From contig NZ_CP043051.1 in assembly GCF_008121495.1 (NCBI RefSeq), positions 1,295,001-1,359,000 of the forward strand: a stretch of DNA of 64,000 nt, read 5' to 3'. The position numbers were made by a program, and so were the translations under genes. This document shows positions 27,677 through 36,998 of this stretch, piece by piece. The notes beneath the pieces are model-generated. The model saw only the letters and a list, made by a program, of their open reading frames with translations, searched no databases and was not told the DNA's origin. Numbering within the stretch: the first letter of the stretch is position 1; every line of letters begins with the position of its first letter. Origin of the DNA: Mediterraneibacter gnavus ATCC 29149 (GTDB taxonomy: Bacteria; Bacillota; Clostridia; Lachnospirales; Lachnospiraceae).

Positions 27677-28317
27677 TCGAATATTACGAACAGCTTTCGG
27701 AAGAAGAGCAGGACGATATCAAACATGTGATCCAGACATTATATCGTCAGACCTTTCTTCTGGAACGAAAATTTGAAAAACGGACCGGGCGGATGGTTCC
27801 GGTCAGGGAGTACCGTGTATGCAGCAAGCACAGGGAATTTCTGGAGAAATATTTTGCAGTTGCCGGAATCACACTGCAGGAAAATCTGCATATGGGCGTC
27901 ATGTACATCCAGGGAGAGACACTATGGGGAGAAAAGCTCTCCAGACTTGCCACAATCTATATTCTGGTGTTAAAGCTGATCTATGATGAGCAGATGGCAG
28001 CAGTGTCATCCAGCAGCCATATCGTGACCACTCTTGGAGCAGTGAACGGAAAAGCGGGAGAATTCCATGTGTTAAGCGGCCTGCCGTCCCCGACAGAGAT
28101 GCGGAGGACTGTTGCATTTTTGAAAAAATATCAGATTGTGGAACCTGTGGATGTGATGGAGGAGCTGGATGAGAACAGCAGACTTGTTATTTATCCGTGC
28201 ATCAATACAGTGCTGCTTGGAGATGATATCAGAGAACTATTAGAGACGTTCAGCGAGGAGGAAGACAGTGGAGACAAAACAGGCGTTCAAAGCGCTCTCG
28301 AAAATCTGCCTGAATAA
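27673..28317 (+). CDS. jetB: Wadjet system protein JetB (DUF4194)
   Basis: A 214-residue DUF4194 protein with winged-helix character, the MukE-like partner of JetA. Typical stretches are QTLYRQTFLLERKF near 25 and LPSPTEMRRTVAFLKKY near 138. It starts in an ATGA overlap with jetA, and jetC starts 50 bases before its end. Confidence 0.86.
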   Translation: MIEYYEQLSEEEQDDIKHVIQTLYRQTFLLERKFEKRTGRMVPVREYRVCSKHREFLEKYFAVAGITLQENLHMGVMYIQGETLWGEKLSRLATIYILVLKLIYDEQMAAVSSSSHIVTTLGAVNGKAGEFHVLSGLPSPTEMRRTVAFLKKYQIVEPVDVMEELDENSRLVIYPCINTVLLGDDIRELLETFSEEEDSGDKTGVQSALENLPE

Positions 28318-31300
28318 CTGGCATTACATAGACAGAAAAGTACTTACTCTTAATCAGGGAATCAATTTCTTTACCGGACATTCCGGAAGTGGAAAGTCTA
28401 CAGTGATCGACGCCATGCAGATCGTACTGTACGCGAACACAGACGGAAGAGGATTTTTTAATAAGGCGGCAGCAGACGACTCTGACCGTTCTCTGATCGA
28501 ATATTTAAGGGGAATGGTGAACATCGGGGAAAATAACGAATCCCAGTATTTGAGAAACCAGAATTTCTCCAGTACGATCGTTCTGGAGCTGGAGCAGACA
28601 GATACGAAAGAAAAGCAGTGTGTGGGAGTGGTATTTGATGTTGAGACAGCCACAAATGAGATCAATCGCCTGTTTTTCTGGCATAAAAGCGGGCTTCTGG
28701 AAAATCAGTACCGGGCGGATAAGCGCTGCCTGACGACATTTGAAGTCAAAGAATATCTGCAGCGGACATTTTCAAAGGAAGAGTATTATTGTGGTCCGAG
28801 CAATGAGAGATTCCGCAGACAGATGTATGACATTTATCTGGGTGGTCTGGATATCGAAAAATTTCCTCGTTTGTTCAAGCGAGCCATTCCGTTCCGTATG
28901 AATATCAAACTGGAAGATTTCGTGAAAGAATATATCTGTATGGAGCAGGATATGCACATTGAAGAGCTGCAGGAAAGTGTGATGCAGTATGGAAGAATGC
29001 GCGGGAAAATCGAAGAGACCATGGAAGAAATCGGGTATCTTCAGGAGATCCGGGGTTCCTATCGGCAGTATGAAGAAAAACAGGAAGAGACGGCGTCCTG
29101 TACCTATCAGATTTCCAGGCTGGAAATCCTGCATCTGCAGAGTAAGATCCAGGAACTGAATGACCGGATGAAAGAGACACAGACGGAGATTGCAGGACAG
29201 GAAGCGAAAAGAGTCAATCTGGAGAAAGAGCAGGCAGAACTTCAGAAAGAATACGAAGCAATAATTTTGAAGATTGCGGACAGTGGTTATGCAGCCATGG
29301 AAAAAGACCTGGAGAGTCTGAACGAAGCCCTGGAACGGCTGCAGAACAGTAAGGCAAGATGGAAAAAGACTGCAGATGGTCTCAAAGAGTGGAAAGAAAA
29401 AGATGTGACGCCGAATCAGACCTTGTGGGATATTGACCGGTTTGTTTCTGGAAAGATCACGGAAGGTGAGCTGGAACGGCTGCAGATAAGTCTGACACAG
29501 ATCCGGGAAGAACTGGAAGAAGAGCGTCAGGAGACGGATGCCAGACTTCGCGCAGTCAAAAAAGAAGAAAAAGCGGCACGGGAAGAATTAAAAGAGCTGA
29601 AACAGGGAAGAAAAGCCTATCCAAAAGAACTGGAAGAAGCGAGATATGAGTTGAGAAACCGGCTGCATGAGAAGTGCGGCAAGTTTGTCAATGTGCAGAT
29701 TCTGGCAGATCTTCTGGATGTGCGGGACGAACGCTGGCACAATGCCATCGAAGGATATCTCGGAAACAACAAGCTGCTTCTGGTCGTGGAACCAAAGTAC
29801 GCGAAAACTGCCATGGAAATCTATCAGGACATGGATAAGAAGAAATTTTTCCGGGCAGCAGTTCTGGATACAGAAAAAGTACAGGAGACAGAATGGGAAG
29901 TAAAAGAAGGAGCCCTGGCACAGGAACTGATCGCAAAAGAGCCGTATGTGCAGGCATACATCAATTTCTTCCTCGGAAATGTCATCAAATGTGAAAGTAT
30001 CGAAGAGCTTCGTCAGAACCGGATCGGAATCACTGCAGACTGTGTGCTGTACCACAGTTTCCGTCTGCAGCATATCAATCCGGAAAATTATACGAGAAGG
30101 GCATATATCGGAGAGACCAGTATGCGTCAGAGAATCCGCCGTCTGGAAGAAAAATGTGAGAGTCTTCAGGAGGAACGGATTCCACTGCAGGAAATGCTGG
30201 AAGAAATCCGTAGGATCTCTCAGCTGGAAGGACTGACACAGCCTCTGGAGGATTACAGACAATGGCTGTCTGATCTGCAGAAAATTCCGGCAAAGGAGGC
30301 AGAAAAGGCCAGACTTCTGGATACAATGCAGAAGCTGCGAGAGGAATCCGTTCTGGTGTGGGAGCAGCAGAAACAGGAAATCCAGCAGAAGCAGGAAGCA
30401 AAGAAAGCAGAGATTGAGGCAGTTCAGAAAACCATCTGGAATCATCAGGAAAACGGAAAACGATTCCAGAACATGCAGGTAGATTTTAATGAACAGTTAG
30501 TGCAGAAAGAAAATGAATTCCGGCAGCAGGACAGAGAAAAATATGAGCCGGAATTTCAGGAGTATCTGGAGGGCAGACAGAGCCGCAATTATGAGTACCT
30601 GATGCGGGAACGTATCAAGAAAAAACAGCCTTTGGAAGATGCGCAGGAAAAAGCATATGAAAAACTGGTAGAAGCAAGGAGTGCATATCTTCGAAAATAT
30701 CCGAACAGAACCTATTCTGCAACGATCCGTGACAATGACGTGTACGAAAAGCAGCTTTCAAATCTTGAGTGCGATAACCTGGAAAAATACAGGGAAGAAG
30801 CACAGGAACAGGCGAGAGCAGCAGTGGAACACTTTAAAGTTGATTTTGTATCCAAGATTCGTTATGCAATCAAAGAGGCATATCAGAAAAAAGATGAATT
30901 GAACCGGATCATCAGCCGTCTGGATTTCGGAAAGGACAAGTATCAGTTTGTCATTACGAAAAACAAAGGTCCGGACGGACGATTCTATCGGATGTTTATG
31001 GATGACGCATTGGATATCAATCCGTCTCAGTTGAGTGACCACATGGAAAATCAGATGAACCTGTTTACCATGGAGCATGAGGAAGAATACGGAGATCTGA
31101 TGAATGAGCTGATCGAGATTTTCATTCCGCCGGAGAATGCCACCAGGGAAGAGCTGGAGGAAGCCAGAAAAAATATGGATAAATATGCAGATTATCGCAC
31201 GTATCTTTCCTTTGATATGCAGCAGATCGTGCAGGGAGAAAAGGATATGCGGATCGGTCTGAGCAAGATGATCAAGAAAAATTCCGGTGGAGAAGGTCAG

Positions 31301-31624
31301 AACCCACTTTACATCGCGCTTCTGGCAAGCTTTGCACAGATTTACAGAATCAATCTGTCTCCGAAGATCAAGCGTCCGCCAACCCTGCGTCTGGTTGTCC
31401 TGGATGAGGCATTTTCCAAAATGGATGCAGAGAAAGTAGCAAGTTGTATTTCTCTGATCCGGGGACTGGGATTTCAGGCGATTATCAGTGCAACAAATGA
31501 TAAAATTCAGAACTATCTGGAAAATGTAGACAAGACATTTGTGTATGCCAATCCAAATAAAAGGCATATTTCAATACAGGAATTTGAACGAATGGAGTTT
31601 GAACAGCTGCAAGGGGAAGAATGA
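28268..31624 (+). CDS. jetC: Wadjet system SMC-like ATPase JetC
   Basis: A 1118-residue SMC/MukB-like motor. Walker A FFTGHSGSGKSTVIDAMQ lies near residue 35. Long coiled coils run from about 230 to 480 and 610 to 890, broken by a hinge-like region near 500-590. The ABC signature KKNSGGEGQNPLYIALL lies near 1010 and Walker B LRLVVLDEAFSKMD near 1042. JetC extrudes DNA loops and detects small circular plasmids. The start is GTG 28268 with GAGGAGG before it, inside the jetB coding region. The last bases overlap jetD. Confidence 0.93.
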   Translation: METKQAFKALSKICLNNWHYIDRKVLTLNQGINFFTGHSGSGKSTVIDAMQIVLYANTDGRGFFNKAAADDSDRSLIEYLRGMVNIGENNESQYLRNQNFSSTIVLELEQTDTKEKQCVGVVFDVETATNEINRLFFWHKSGLLENQYRADKRCLTTFEVKEYLQRTFSKEEYYCGPSNERFRRQMYDIYLGGLDIEKFPRLFKRAIPFRMNIKLEDFVKEYICMEQDMHIEELQESVMQYGRMRGKIEETMEEIGYLQEIRGSYRQYEEKQEETASCTYQISRLEILHLQSKIQELNDRMKETQTEIAGQEAKRVNLEKEQAELQKEYEAIILKIADSGYAAMEKDLESLNEALERLQNSKARWKKTADGLKEWKEKDVTPNQTLWDIDRFVSGKITEGELERLQISLTQIREELEEERQETDARLRAVKKEEKAAREELKELKQGRKAYPKELEEARYELRNRLHEKCGKFVNVQILADLLDVRDERWHNAIEGYLGNNKLLLVVEPKYAKTAMEIYQDMDKKKFFRAAVLDTEKVQETEWEVKEGALAQELIAKEPYVQAYINFFLGNVIKCESIEELRQNRIGITADCVLYHSFRLQHINPENYTRRAYIGETSMRQRIRRLEEKCESLQEERIPLQEMLEEIRRISQLEGLTQPLEDYRQWLSDLQKIPAKEAEKARLLDTMQKLREESVLVWEQQKQEIQQKQEAKKAEIEAVQKTIWNHQENGKRFQNMQVDFNEQLVQKENEFRQQDREKYEPEFQEYLEGRQSRNYEYLMRERIKKKQPLEDAQEKAYEKLVEARSAYLRKYPNRTYSATIRDNDVYEKQLSNLECDNLEKYREEAQEQARAAVEHFKVDFVSKIRYAIKEAYQKKDELNRIISRLDFGKDKYQFVITKNKGPDGRFYRMFMDDALDINPSQLSDHMENQMNLFTMEHEEEYGDLMNELIEIFIPPENATREELEEARKNMDKYADYRTYLSFDMQQIVQGEKDMRIGLSKMIKKNSGGEGQNPLYIALLASFAQIYRINLSPKIKRPPTLRLVVLDEAFSKMDAEKVASCISLIRGLGFQAIISATNDKIQNYLENVDKTFVYANPNKRHISIQEFERMEFEQLQGEE

Positions 31625-32880
31625 TGACGTGGATATTGGGAAAAATTGTGGAATTGCTGGAAAGTGGTGAAACAAACTGGCGTACAGAAAAATGCGGAAG
31701 AAAAACATTGAATAACAGCGCCAAAAGCGCCAGTGAAATACCACCTTTGTATCAAGGCTGTTCACGGGAAAAAGCAATACAGGAAGCGATTGATCTGCAG
31801 GAAAAAGGACTGGTGAAGATCAACTGGCTGATCCGAGGGAGCGATATCAAAAGTCTGGTGTTTCATCTGGAAGACAGAGATCAGTTCTATCAGTTGTATC
31901 GTGAAAACGTAAAACCGAGGTTTATTCCCAAACAACAGAGATTGTGGAAGTATCAGGAATTTTTGAGAAAAGAAATGTCTGTGGTTCAAAAACCATGGAT
32001 CCGGAGCTACTATGTGGATCTTCTGGAAAAATCTGAGAAAAATAATGGAAACTGGGAACCGGATGAAAGACTGAAACAAGTGCGGCAGTATGCAAAATGC
32101 TTTCGGGAACTGGATAAATTGCAGAAACTGACTTATGCGAAAGTATTTGCGAGCAATTCTCTGGAGGGATCCAAAAATTTCACGAAAGAGATGAAACAAT
32201 ATGTCATCCGTCAGGCCAGAAAAACCAATCCAGACAGAACAAAGCTTTTGGATGATATAGAAGTTTTGGAAGAGATTGTATTGATTCGAGACTGTTATCA
32301 GAGTATGTATATCAAAGGAGAATTGCTGCTGTATTTTGTAGATGACAGAGGAAGAACAGCCGCTGTTAATACGAAGATTTGGAAATATGGAACAATTCTG
32401 GAGGGAGAATCATTATTGCATGCAGAGCTGGAACCAGAGCAGCCACAGATACAAAAAGTGATTATCTTTGAGAATAAAATGAATTTTGTGATGGCGCCTT
32501 ATGAAGAAGGAACATTATATTTATTTGTGGGTGGATATCCGGGACCGAAAGTTTGCCGGATTTTACATAAACTAAATAAGATTTCGAAAAAGAGACAGCG
32601 CCATATAGATGTATATCACAGTGGGGATCTGGATTATGGCGGAATCCGCATTTTTCAATACGAAAGAAATCAGGTTTTCCCGGATTTGAAACCATTACAG
32701 ATGGATGCAGATACTTATTTACAGCATCAGCAGTATTCGTATCCGATTCGGGAAGAGACAAAAAGAAAACTGAAAAAACTGGAAGATGGAAATGAGCAGA
32801 TCAAACAGCTGTTGGAACTTATTATTCAGGAAGGCAGAGGGATTGAACAGGAGAGTTTTATTGAGGTAGATCTCTGCTGA
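31621..32880 (+). CDS. jetD: Wadjet system TOPRIM nuclease JetD
   Basis: A 419-residue DUF3322/DUF2220-type protein. A helical N-terminal arm precedes a C-terminal TOPRIM-like nuclease with acidic motif YHSGDLDYGGIRIF near 336. Once JetABC has extruded a small circle, JetD cuts the DNA. The start overlaps the jetC stop as ATGATG, either ATG being usable. No terminator separates it from the phosphodiesterase gene 29 bases on. Confidence 0.9.
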   Translation: MMTWILGKIVELLESGETNWRTEKCGRKTLNNSAKSASEIPPLYQGCSREKAIQEAIDLQEKGLVKINWLIRGSDIKSLVFHLEDRDQFYQLYRENVKPRFIPKQQRLWKYQEFLRKEMSVVQKPWIRSYYVDLLEKSEKNNGNWEPDERLKQVRQYAKCFRELDKLQKLTYAKVFASNSLEGSKNFTKEMKQYVIRQARKTNPDRTKLLDDIEVLEEIVLIRDCYQSMYIKGELLLYFVDDRGRTAAVNTKIWKYGTILEGESLLHAELEPEQPQIQKVIIFENKMNFVMAPYEEGTLYLFVGGYPGPKVCRILHKLNKISKKRQRHIDVYHSGDLDYGGIRIFQYERNQVFPDLKPLQMDADTYLQHQQYSYPIREETKRKLKKLEDGNEQIKQLLELIIQEGRGIEQESFIEVDLC

Positions 32881-32909
32881 GATAATACAGAGAAAAGAGG
32901 GAATCACAT

Positions 32910-33479
32910 ATGAAATTAATGATCGCATCAGATATTCACGGTTCTGCATATTACTGCAGAAAAATGTTGGAAGCTTACGACAGAGAAAAAGCAGACAAGC
33001 TCCTTTTATTGGGAGATATTTTATATCACGGTCCGAGAAATGACCTGCCAAAAGAATATGCGCCGAAAGAAGTCATTGCCATGTTAAATGCAAGAAAACA
33101 GGAAATCTTATGTGTCAGAGGAAATTGTGACACGGAAGTGGATCAGATGGTTCTGGAATTTCCGATTCTGGCGGACTATTGTTTTTTGAATCTGAATGGA
33201 CAGAATATTTATGCAACACATGGTCATGTGTGGAATCCGGGAAAGCTGCCGATGCTGAAAGCAGGGGATATTCTGCTGAACGGACACACACATATACCGG
33301 CATGTGAAAAGATTCATACGGAAGCAGATCAGAGTGTCATGTACATGAATCCGGGTTCTGTGTCGATTCCAAAAGAAAATTCAGAACACAGCTACATGAT
33401 CTGTGAGAATGGTGTGTTTGAATGGAAAAATTTAGAGGGAGAGGGTTATCAAATATGGAAGAGAGATACGCGTTGCTGA
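32910..33479 (+). CDS. YfcE/MJ0936-family phosphodiesterase
   Basis: A 189-residue calcineurin-like metallophosphoesterase. Metal ligands appear in ASDIHG near residue 6, LLGDILYHGPRN near 34, CVRGNCD near 74, YATHGH near 105 and LNGHTHIP near 127. YfcE-type enzymes hydrolyse phosphodiesters in vitro; the natural substrate is unclear. GAGGGA precedes the ATG. Its end overlaps the NYN gene by 25 bases. It may be cotranscribed with jetD but is found widely outside defence loci. Confidence 0.88.
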   Translation: MKLMIASDIHGSAYYCRKMLEAYDREKADKLLLLGDILYHGPRNDLPKEYAPKEVIAMLNARKQEILCVRGNCDTEVDQMVLEFPILADYCFLNLNGQNIYATHGHVWNPGKLPMLKAGDILLNGHTHIPACEKIHTEADQSVMYMNPGSVSIPKENSEHSYMICENGVFEWKNLEGEGYQIWKRDTRC

Positions 33480-34417
33480 TCGATGCGGACAATGTTTCAG
33501 CAAAATATATCAAACCGATACTGGATGAGTTATCCAAGTATGGGAATGTCACGTACAAGAGGATTTACGGGGACTGGACCAGCACCTACAATTCCAGCTG
33601 GAAAGAGGTGCTTTTGCAGAACTCAATCACACCGATCCAGCAGTTCAGCTATACTCATGGGAAAAATGCGACCGATTCGGCAATGATCATTGATGCCATG
33701 GATATGCTGTACACAAGCGAGCTGGAAGGATTCTGTCTGGTGTCCAGTGACAGCGATTTTACAAAGCTGGCAAGCAGACTTCGGGAAAGCGGAAAAATGG
33801 TGATTGGAATGGGAGAAGATAAGACACCGCCGCCGTTTCGAAAAGCCTGTGATATTTTTACCGTATTGGAATTGCTGTTAGAAGACAGCATGCTTGAAAA
33901 ACCGGAAAAAGCAGCGGCACATGCAGTTGTAGGAAAAGAGTCCAAAAAAGAGTCTGCCGGTGCAGTCTCCAAGAGTCAGATTGAAGAAGCGGTCGTGAAG
34001 ATTATTACAGAAAATCAAAACAACGATAAGGAGACTGGACTTGGAGAGGTCGGAAGCCGTCTGGTCAAACTGTACCCGGATTTCGATGTGCGAAGATATG
34101 GATACAGTCTGTTGTCCAAGTTTCTGGAAACATTTCCAAAACTGAAGCTGTTACAGGATGGAACAAAAGTATCCGTGACATTGTATGAAGATAAAAGTCA
34201 GCAGGAACGTATTGAAGAATATATTATGTACCAGTTGAAACAGGCGGGATGTCAGGGAGTATCTCTGGGAACTCTCGGAAATAAGATTCGAAATAAGTTC
34301 GGGAATTTTAAAGTGAGAGATTATGGATATTCGCAGTTTCAGCAGTATATCAAAAGCTTTCCGGATGTAGATTTAAAGGATGACGGAGAGCAGAAGTGGG
34401 CAGTGTTAAGAAGATAG
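33455..34417 (+). CDS. NYN-domain ribonuclease-like protein with two OST-HTH/LOTUS domains
   Basis: From ATG 33455 (GAGGGAGAGG before it) about 320 residues. The NYN (PIN-like) domain at 1-140 has acidic residues in LLIDADNVS near 6, TDSAMIIDAMD near 67 and VSSDSDF near 93, the pattern of a metal-dependent RNase. Two LOTUS modules follow, about 165-240 and 250-320; both contain a repeated pattern (VRRYGYSLLSKFLETFP and VRDYGYSQFQQYIKSFP). LOTUS domains bind RNA, including G-quadruplexes. Target unknown. It overlaps yfcE and lies between the Wadjet and RloAB genes. Confidence 0.88.
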   Translation: MEERYALLIDADNVSAKYIKPILDELSKYGNVTYKRIYGDWTSTYNSSWKEVLLQNSITPIQQFSYTHGKNATDSAMIIDAMDMLYTSELEGFCLVSSDSDFTKLASRLRESGKMVIGMGEDKTPPPFRKACDIFTVLELLLEDSMLEKPEKAAAHAVVGKESKKESAGAVSKSQIEEAVVKIITENQNNDKETGLGEVGSRLVKLYPDFDVRRYGYSLLSKFLETFPKLKLLQDGTKVSVTLYEDKSQQERIEEYIMYQLKQAGCQGVSLGTLGNKIRNKFGNFKVRDYGYSQFQQYIKSFPDVDLKDDGEQKWAVLRR

Positions 34418-34455
34418 AGTAAAGCCAGGGGCCATTGGAATCCCCTGGTTTTACT
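34418..34455. terminator. Bidirectional terminator between NYN and RloB genes
   Basis: AGTAAA-GCCAGGGG pairs with CCCCTGG-TTTTACT around a ten-base loop. The flanking A and T blocks let it work for both convergent genes. Confidence 0.85.
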
Positions 34456-34472
34456 AAGAACAAATTTATGGA

Positions 34473-35105
34473 TTATAAATTTTCCAGAAATTTGATTGCA
34501 TCCTGTACAGTTGTAAACGTTAAAGTGGATTGATATAGCCAACGGTTTCTTACGTCATTATCTTCTAATGTCGGCAAGCCTTCAATATGTTCTAACACCC
34601 AGTCACCATTGATCATAGCTGTGTTTAAATTTTCTGCTATTTTTCTAGTCATAACTGGATTTCCTTTTGTATAACCAGGACATTCATTCAACAGCATTTT
34701 CATAACATTTTCTTTTTCAGCAACATTTTGAATAGATGGACATATCTTTTTATAATGCAGTAAAAACCAGTATTCCACGCATCCTGTTGTCATTAGAAGA
34801 CGTACTCGTATATTGGGCTTTTTCCTTAGTTTTTGTAAAACAGAAATTATTTTTTTATTCTTATCCCAACTTCCTGTTTGTCCATCATCGACATCAAAGA
34901 AGAACCAGATTTCGTCTGTGACTTCCGCATTATTTCGATATTTAGCTTCTTTTTTGAATTTTTTATCTGCAGTAGAAAATAATCCTTTTACCGGTTTTTG
35001 AATCACAGCTACATCTTCATATTTTTCTTTCAAGAAGTTGACATATTCTATTTCACTTTCACCTTCACAAAAAACATAAATAAGCGGTTTGATTTTTCGT
35101 TTCAT
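34473..35105 (-). CDS. RloB-family protein
   Basis: A 210-residue RloB-like protein. The N-terminal VFCEGESEIEYVNFL near residue 12 and FFDVDD near 69 form a TOPRIM-like acidic set, and TTGCVEYWFLLHY near 105 is the family hallmark (usually TPCFELWLLLHF-like). RloB partners an AAA15/21 ATPase in phage-defence pairs such as RloAB and AbiL-like systems. Its ATG overlaps the ATPase stop by one base, so the pair is coupled. Confidence 0.85.
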   Translation of the reverse strand: MKRKIKPLIYVFCEGESEIEYVNFLKEKYEDVAVIQKPVKGLFSTADKKFKKEAKYRNNAEVTDEIWFFFDVDDGQTGSWDKNKKIISVLQKLRKKPNIRVRLLMTTGCVEYWFLLHYKKICPSIQNVAEKENVMKMLLNECPGYTKGNPVMTRKIAENLNTAMINGDWVLEHIEGLPTLEDNDVRNRWLYQSTLTFTTVQDAIKFLENL

Positions 35106-36409
35106 TATTCAACCTCCACGGTATCTACATCTGGTATTGCACCATACTTTCCGACAAGGTATGCTTTACGAATATTATCATTTGTTCGAACCGGAAGGTG
35201 TGTTAGATTGAATAATTCGGATACACCACTTCGTTTATTTTTATCTACAAAATATACCTGGTCTTTACGTAAAATTTCCATATTTAATAATTCGGTATCA
35301 TGTGTTGTAAAAATAATTTGTGCATGCCCTGGATTTGTTTCAGGACTTTGAAATTTTGAGATGATAAACTCAGCAAGTAAAGGATGAAGCTCTTTGTCAA
35401 TTTCATCCACAAGTAAAACGCCCCCCTGATTTAAAACCTGTTCGATTCCAGGGGCAAGTGACATCAATCTCCTGGTCCCATCAGACTCATCAGATAATTC
35501 CAGGGAAAACAATTCGAGTTGTCCGTTTTTATTAATTCCATGATGTAAAGAAGATGTTTTAATCTCTCCGATTTTAAGATTCATTTCCGCAGATTCTGAA
35601 GAATCTTTCAAGGCTGCTGAGAATTGTTTCAAAGCCATTATCATACCTTCTGGTAAATTATCTGGAAGTGGATCAGAAGTAGATATTTCTTCATTTTTTA
35701 TTTCAAAAGACATATCTTCAATCCCGACATCTGCCTGTTTCGCATAGGTCACAATCGATTTTAACATGTTTGGATTTTCCGCATGTTCCAATAATTGTCT
35801 TGGGATATCCGTATAATCTTTTGAAAAATGAATATTCTCTCGAAACCATCTCATCGCAGCAATACATGGCTGATAATTCATTACACAGGCAATAGAAAAA
35901 AACAGTTGATTGGGAGCAACTGCTTCAGAAATCATCTCTTTCTTTTTCTTTTCTCCATTTGCCGGAAAGGAAAACAGCTGCTTTTCTCTTGTAAATATTT
36001 CTGATTTTTGTCCTTTAGGTGATGCATATAAGTATTCTTTAAAAATTTCTTTTTTTGTAGCGGCAAAGCCATAGATATATTTTACTCCGTTCTGGATGTA
36101 TTCATATTCAAAACCGGTAGGACATTGTTCAGAGTAGTCATTTAAGGCAAAAGCCCGTACTGGAATTTCTGCTTTTTCATGCTGTGTTTTCTGTGCATTT
36201 CGAATGAATTGAACTCCTAGCCAGAATGCACGAATAACATTACTCTTTCCACCACCGTTTTTTCCAAAAACAGCAGTCGCAGGAAGGAGTCCTTTTTTCT
36301 TATAGGGGATCAGACAATTTTTGTATTCAGAATTGCCTTTTGCTTCCATAGATAAAATATTTTCATCACGAAATGAGCGGTAATTTTGGAATTTAAATCT
36401 AATTAACAT
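35105..36409 (-). CDS. AAA15/RloA-type ATPase of an RloAB-like defence pair
   Basis: A 434-residue ATPase of the OLD/RecF-like ABC group. It begins MLIRFKFQNYRSFRDE; Walker A is VFGKNGGGKSNVI near 48 and Walker B is VLLVDEIDKELHP near 330, followed by the H-loop FTTHDTELL near 365. The start at 36409 is chosen because AGGAGG lies 11 bases before it; a GTG at 36421 is too close to that site. In related pairs the ATPase senses a phage trigger and releases the TOPRIM effector. No restriction-modification genes are adjacent. Confidence 0.86.
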   Translation of the reverse strand: MLIRFKFQNYRSFRDENILSMEAKGNSEYKNCLIPYKKKGLLPATAVFGKNGGGKSNVIRAFWLGVQFIRNAQKTQHEKAEIPVRAFALNDYSEQCPTGFEYEYIQNGVKYIYGFAATKKEIFKEYLYASPKGQKSEIFTREKQLFSFPANGEKKKKEMISEAVAPNQLFFSIACVMNYQPCIAAMRWFRENIHFSKDYTDIPRQLLEHAENPNMLKSIVTYAKQADVGIEDMSFEIKNEEISTSDPLPDNLPEGMIMALKQFSAALKDSSESAEMNLKIGEIKTSSLHHGINKNGQLELFSLELSDESDGTRRLMSLAPGIEQVLNQGGVLLVDEIDKELHPLLAEFIISKFQSPETNPGHAQIIFTTHDTELLNMEILRKDQVYFVDKNKRSGVSELFNLTHLPVRTNDNIRKAYLVGKYGAIPDVDTVEVE

Positions 36410-36436
36410 TTTATGGTACACCTCCTGTATATAAAC

Positions 36437-36465
36437 AGTATATCCATATTTTGAGAGAAATACAA
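36437..36465 (-). promoter_or_regulatory. Promoter of the RloAB-like pair
   Basis: On the minus strand TTGTAT (36465-36460) and TATACT (36442-36437) are 17 bases apart, just before the AGGAGG of the ATPase gene. Confidence 0.72.
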
Positions 36466-36565
36466 ATGATTTTGTTTAAATTTATGATTTTTTCTCTTTG
36501 ATTTATTTAAATAGGTTTTGCTGTCACTTTCTCAGTTCTCTTTTTCATATTTCCTCCAAACCCTC

Positions 36566-36594
36566 TTGACAAAACTAAAAACCTAGTGTACTAT
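36566..36594 (+). promoter_or_regulatory. Promoter of the GntR-ABC operon, with possible operator
   Basis: TTGACA (36566-36571) and TACTAT (36589-36594) are 17 bases apart. AGTG and CACT half-sites flank the -10 and start region (36586-36609), an imperfect dyad that a YtrA-type regulator could bind to repress itself. Confidence 0.75.
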
Positions 36595-36635
36595 CTAACT
36601 ATAGCACTGATACACAAGGCGGAAGGAGGAAGAAG

Positions 36636-36998
36636 ATGAATTACAATGCAGAGATGCCAATCTATCTGCAGGTCATTCACGACTTGAAGAAAAAGATGAT
36701 ACAGGGAAAGATACTTCCCGGAGAGAAGCTTCCATCCAACAGAGAGCTGGCGGTCCTTTATAAGATCAATCAGAACACTGCAGCAAGAATCTACAGAGAG
36801 ATGGAGACTCATGGATATTGTTATACAAAGCGGGGGATTGGAACATTTGTGATGGAGGAAGAGACGATGTTCGAGACGATAAAAAAAGAAATGGCAGAAG
36901 AATTGTTGAGCAGCTTTATGCATGAGATGCAGGATCTTGGATTTGAAAAAGATGATATTATCTCAAAAATTGCAGACTACAAGGAGGAGAGAAGATGA
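36636..36998 (+). CDS. GntR-family transcriptional regulator, YtrA type
   Basis: A 120-residue regulator with a GntR winged helix at about 8-75 (IYLQVIHDLKKKMIQGKIL, LPSNRELAVLYKINQNTAARIYREME, GIGTFV) and only a short C-terminal dimerisation helix pair, the layout of the YtrA subfamily. Such proteins usually repress adjacent ABC exporter genes. It overlaps the ATPase gene by four bases. Confidence 0.9.
   Translation: MNYNAEMPIYLQVIHDLKKKMIQGKILPGEKLPSNRELAVLYKINQNTAARIYREMETHGYCYTKRGIGTFVMEEETMFETIKKEMAEELLSSFMHEMQDLGFEKDDIISKIADYKEERR

Noticed and set aside
29588..30445. 285-codon minus-strand frame opposite jetC
   Set aside because: It is a shadow of coiled-coil coding sequence, giving Leu/Phe/Cys-rich nonsense.
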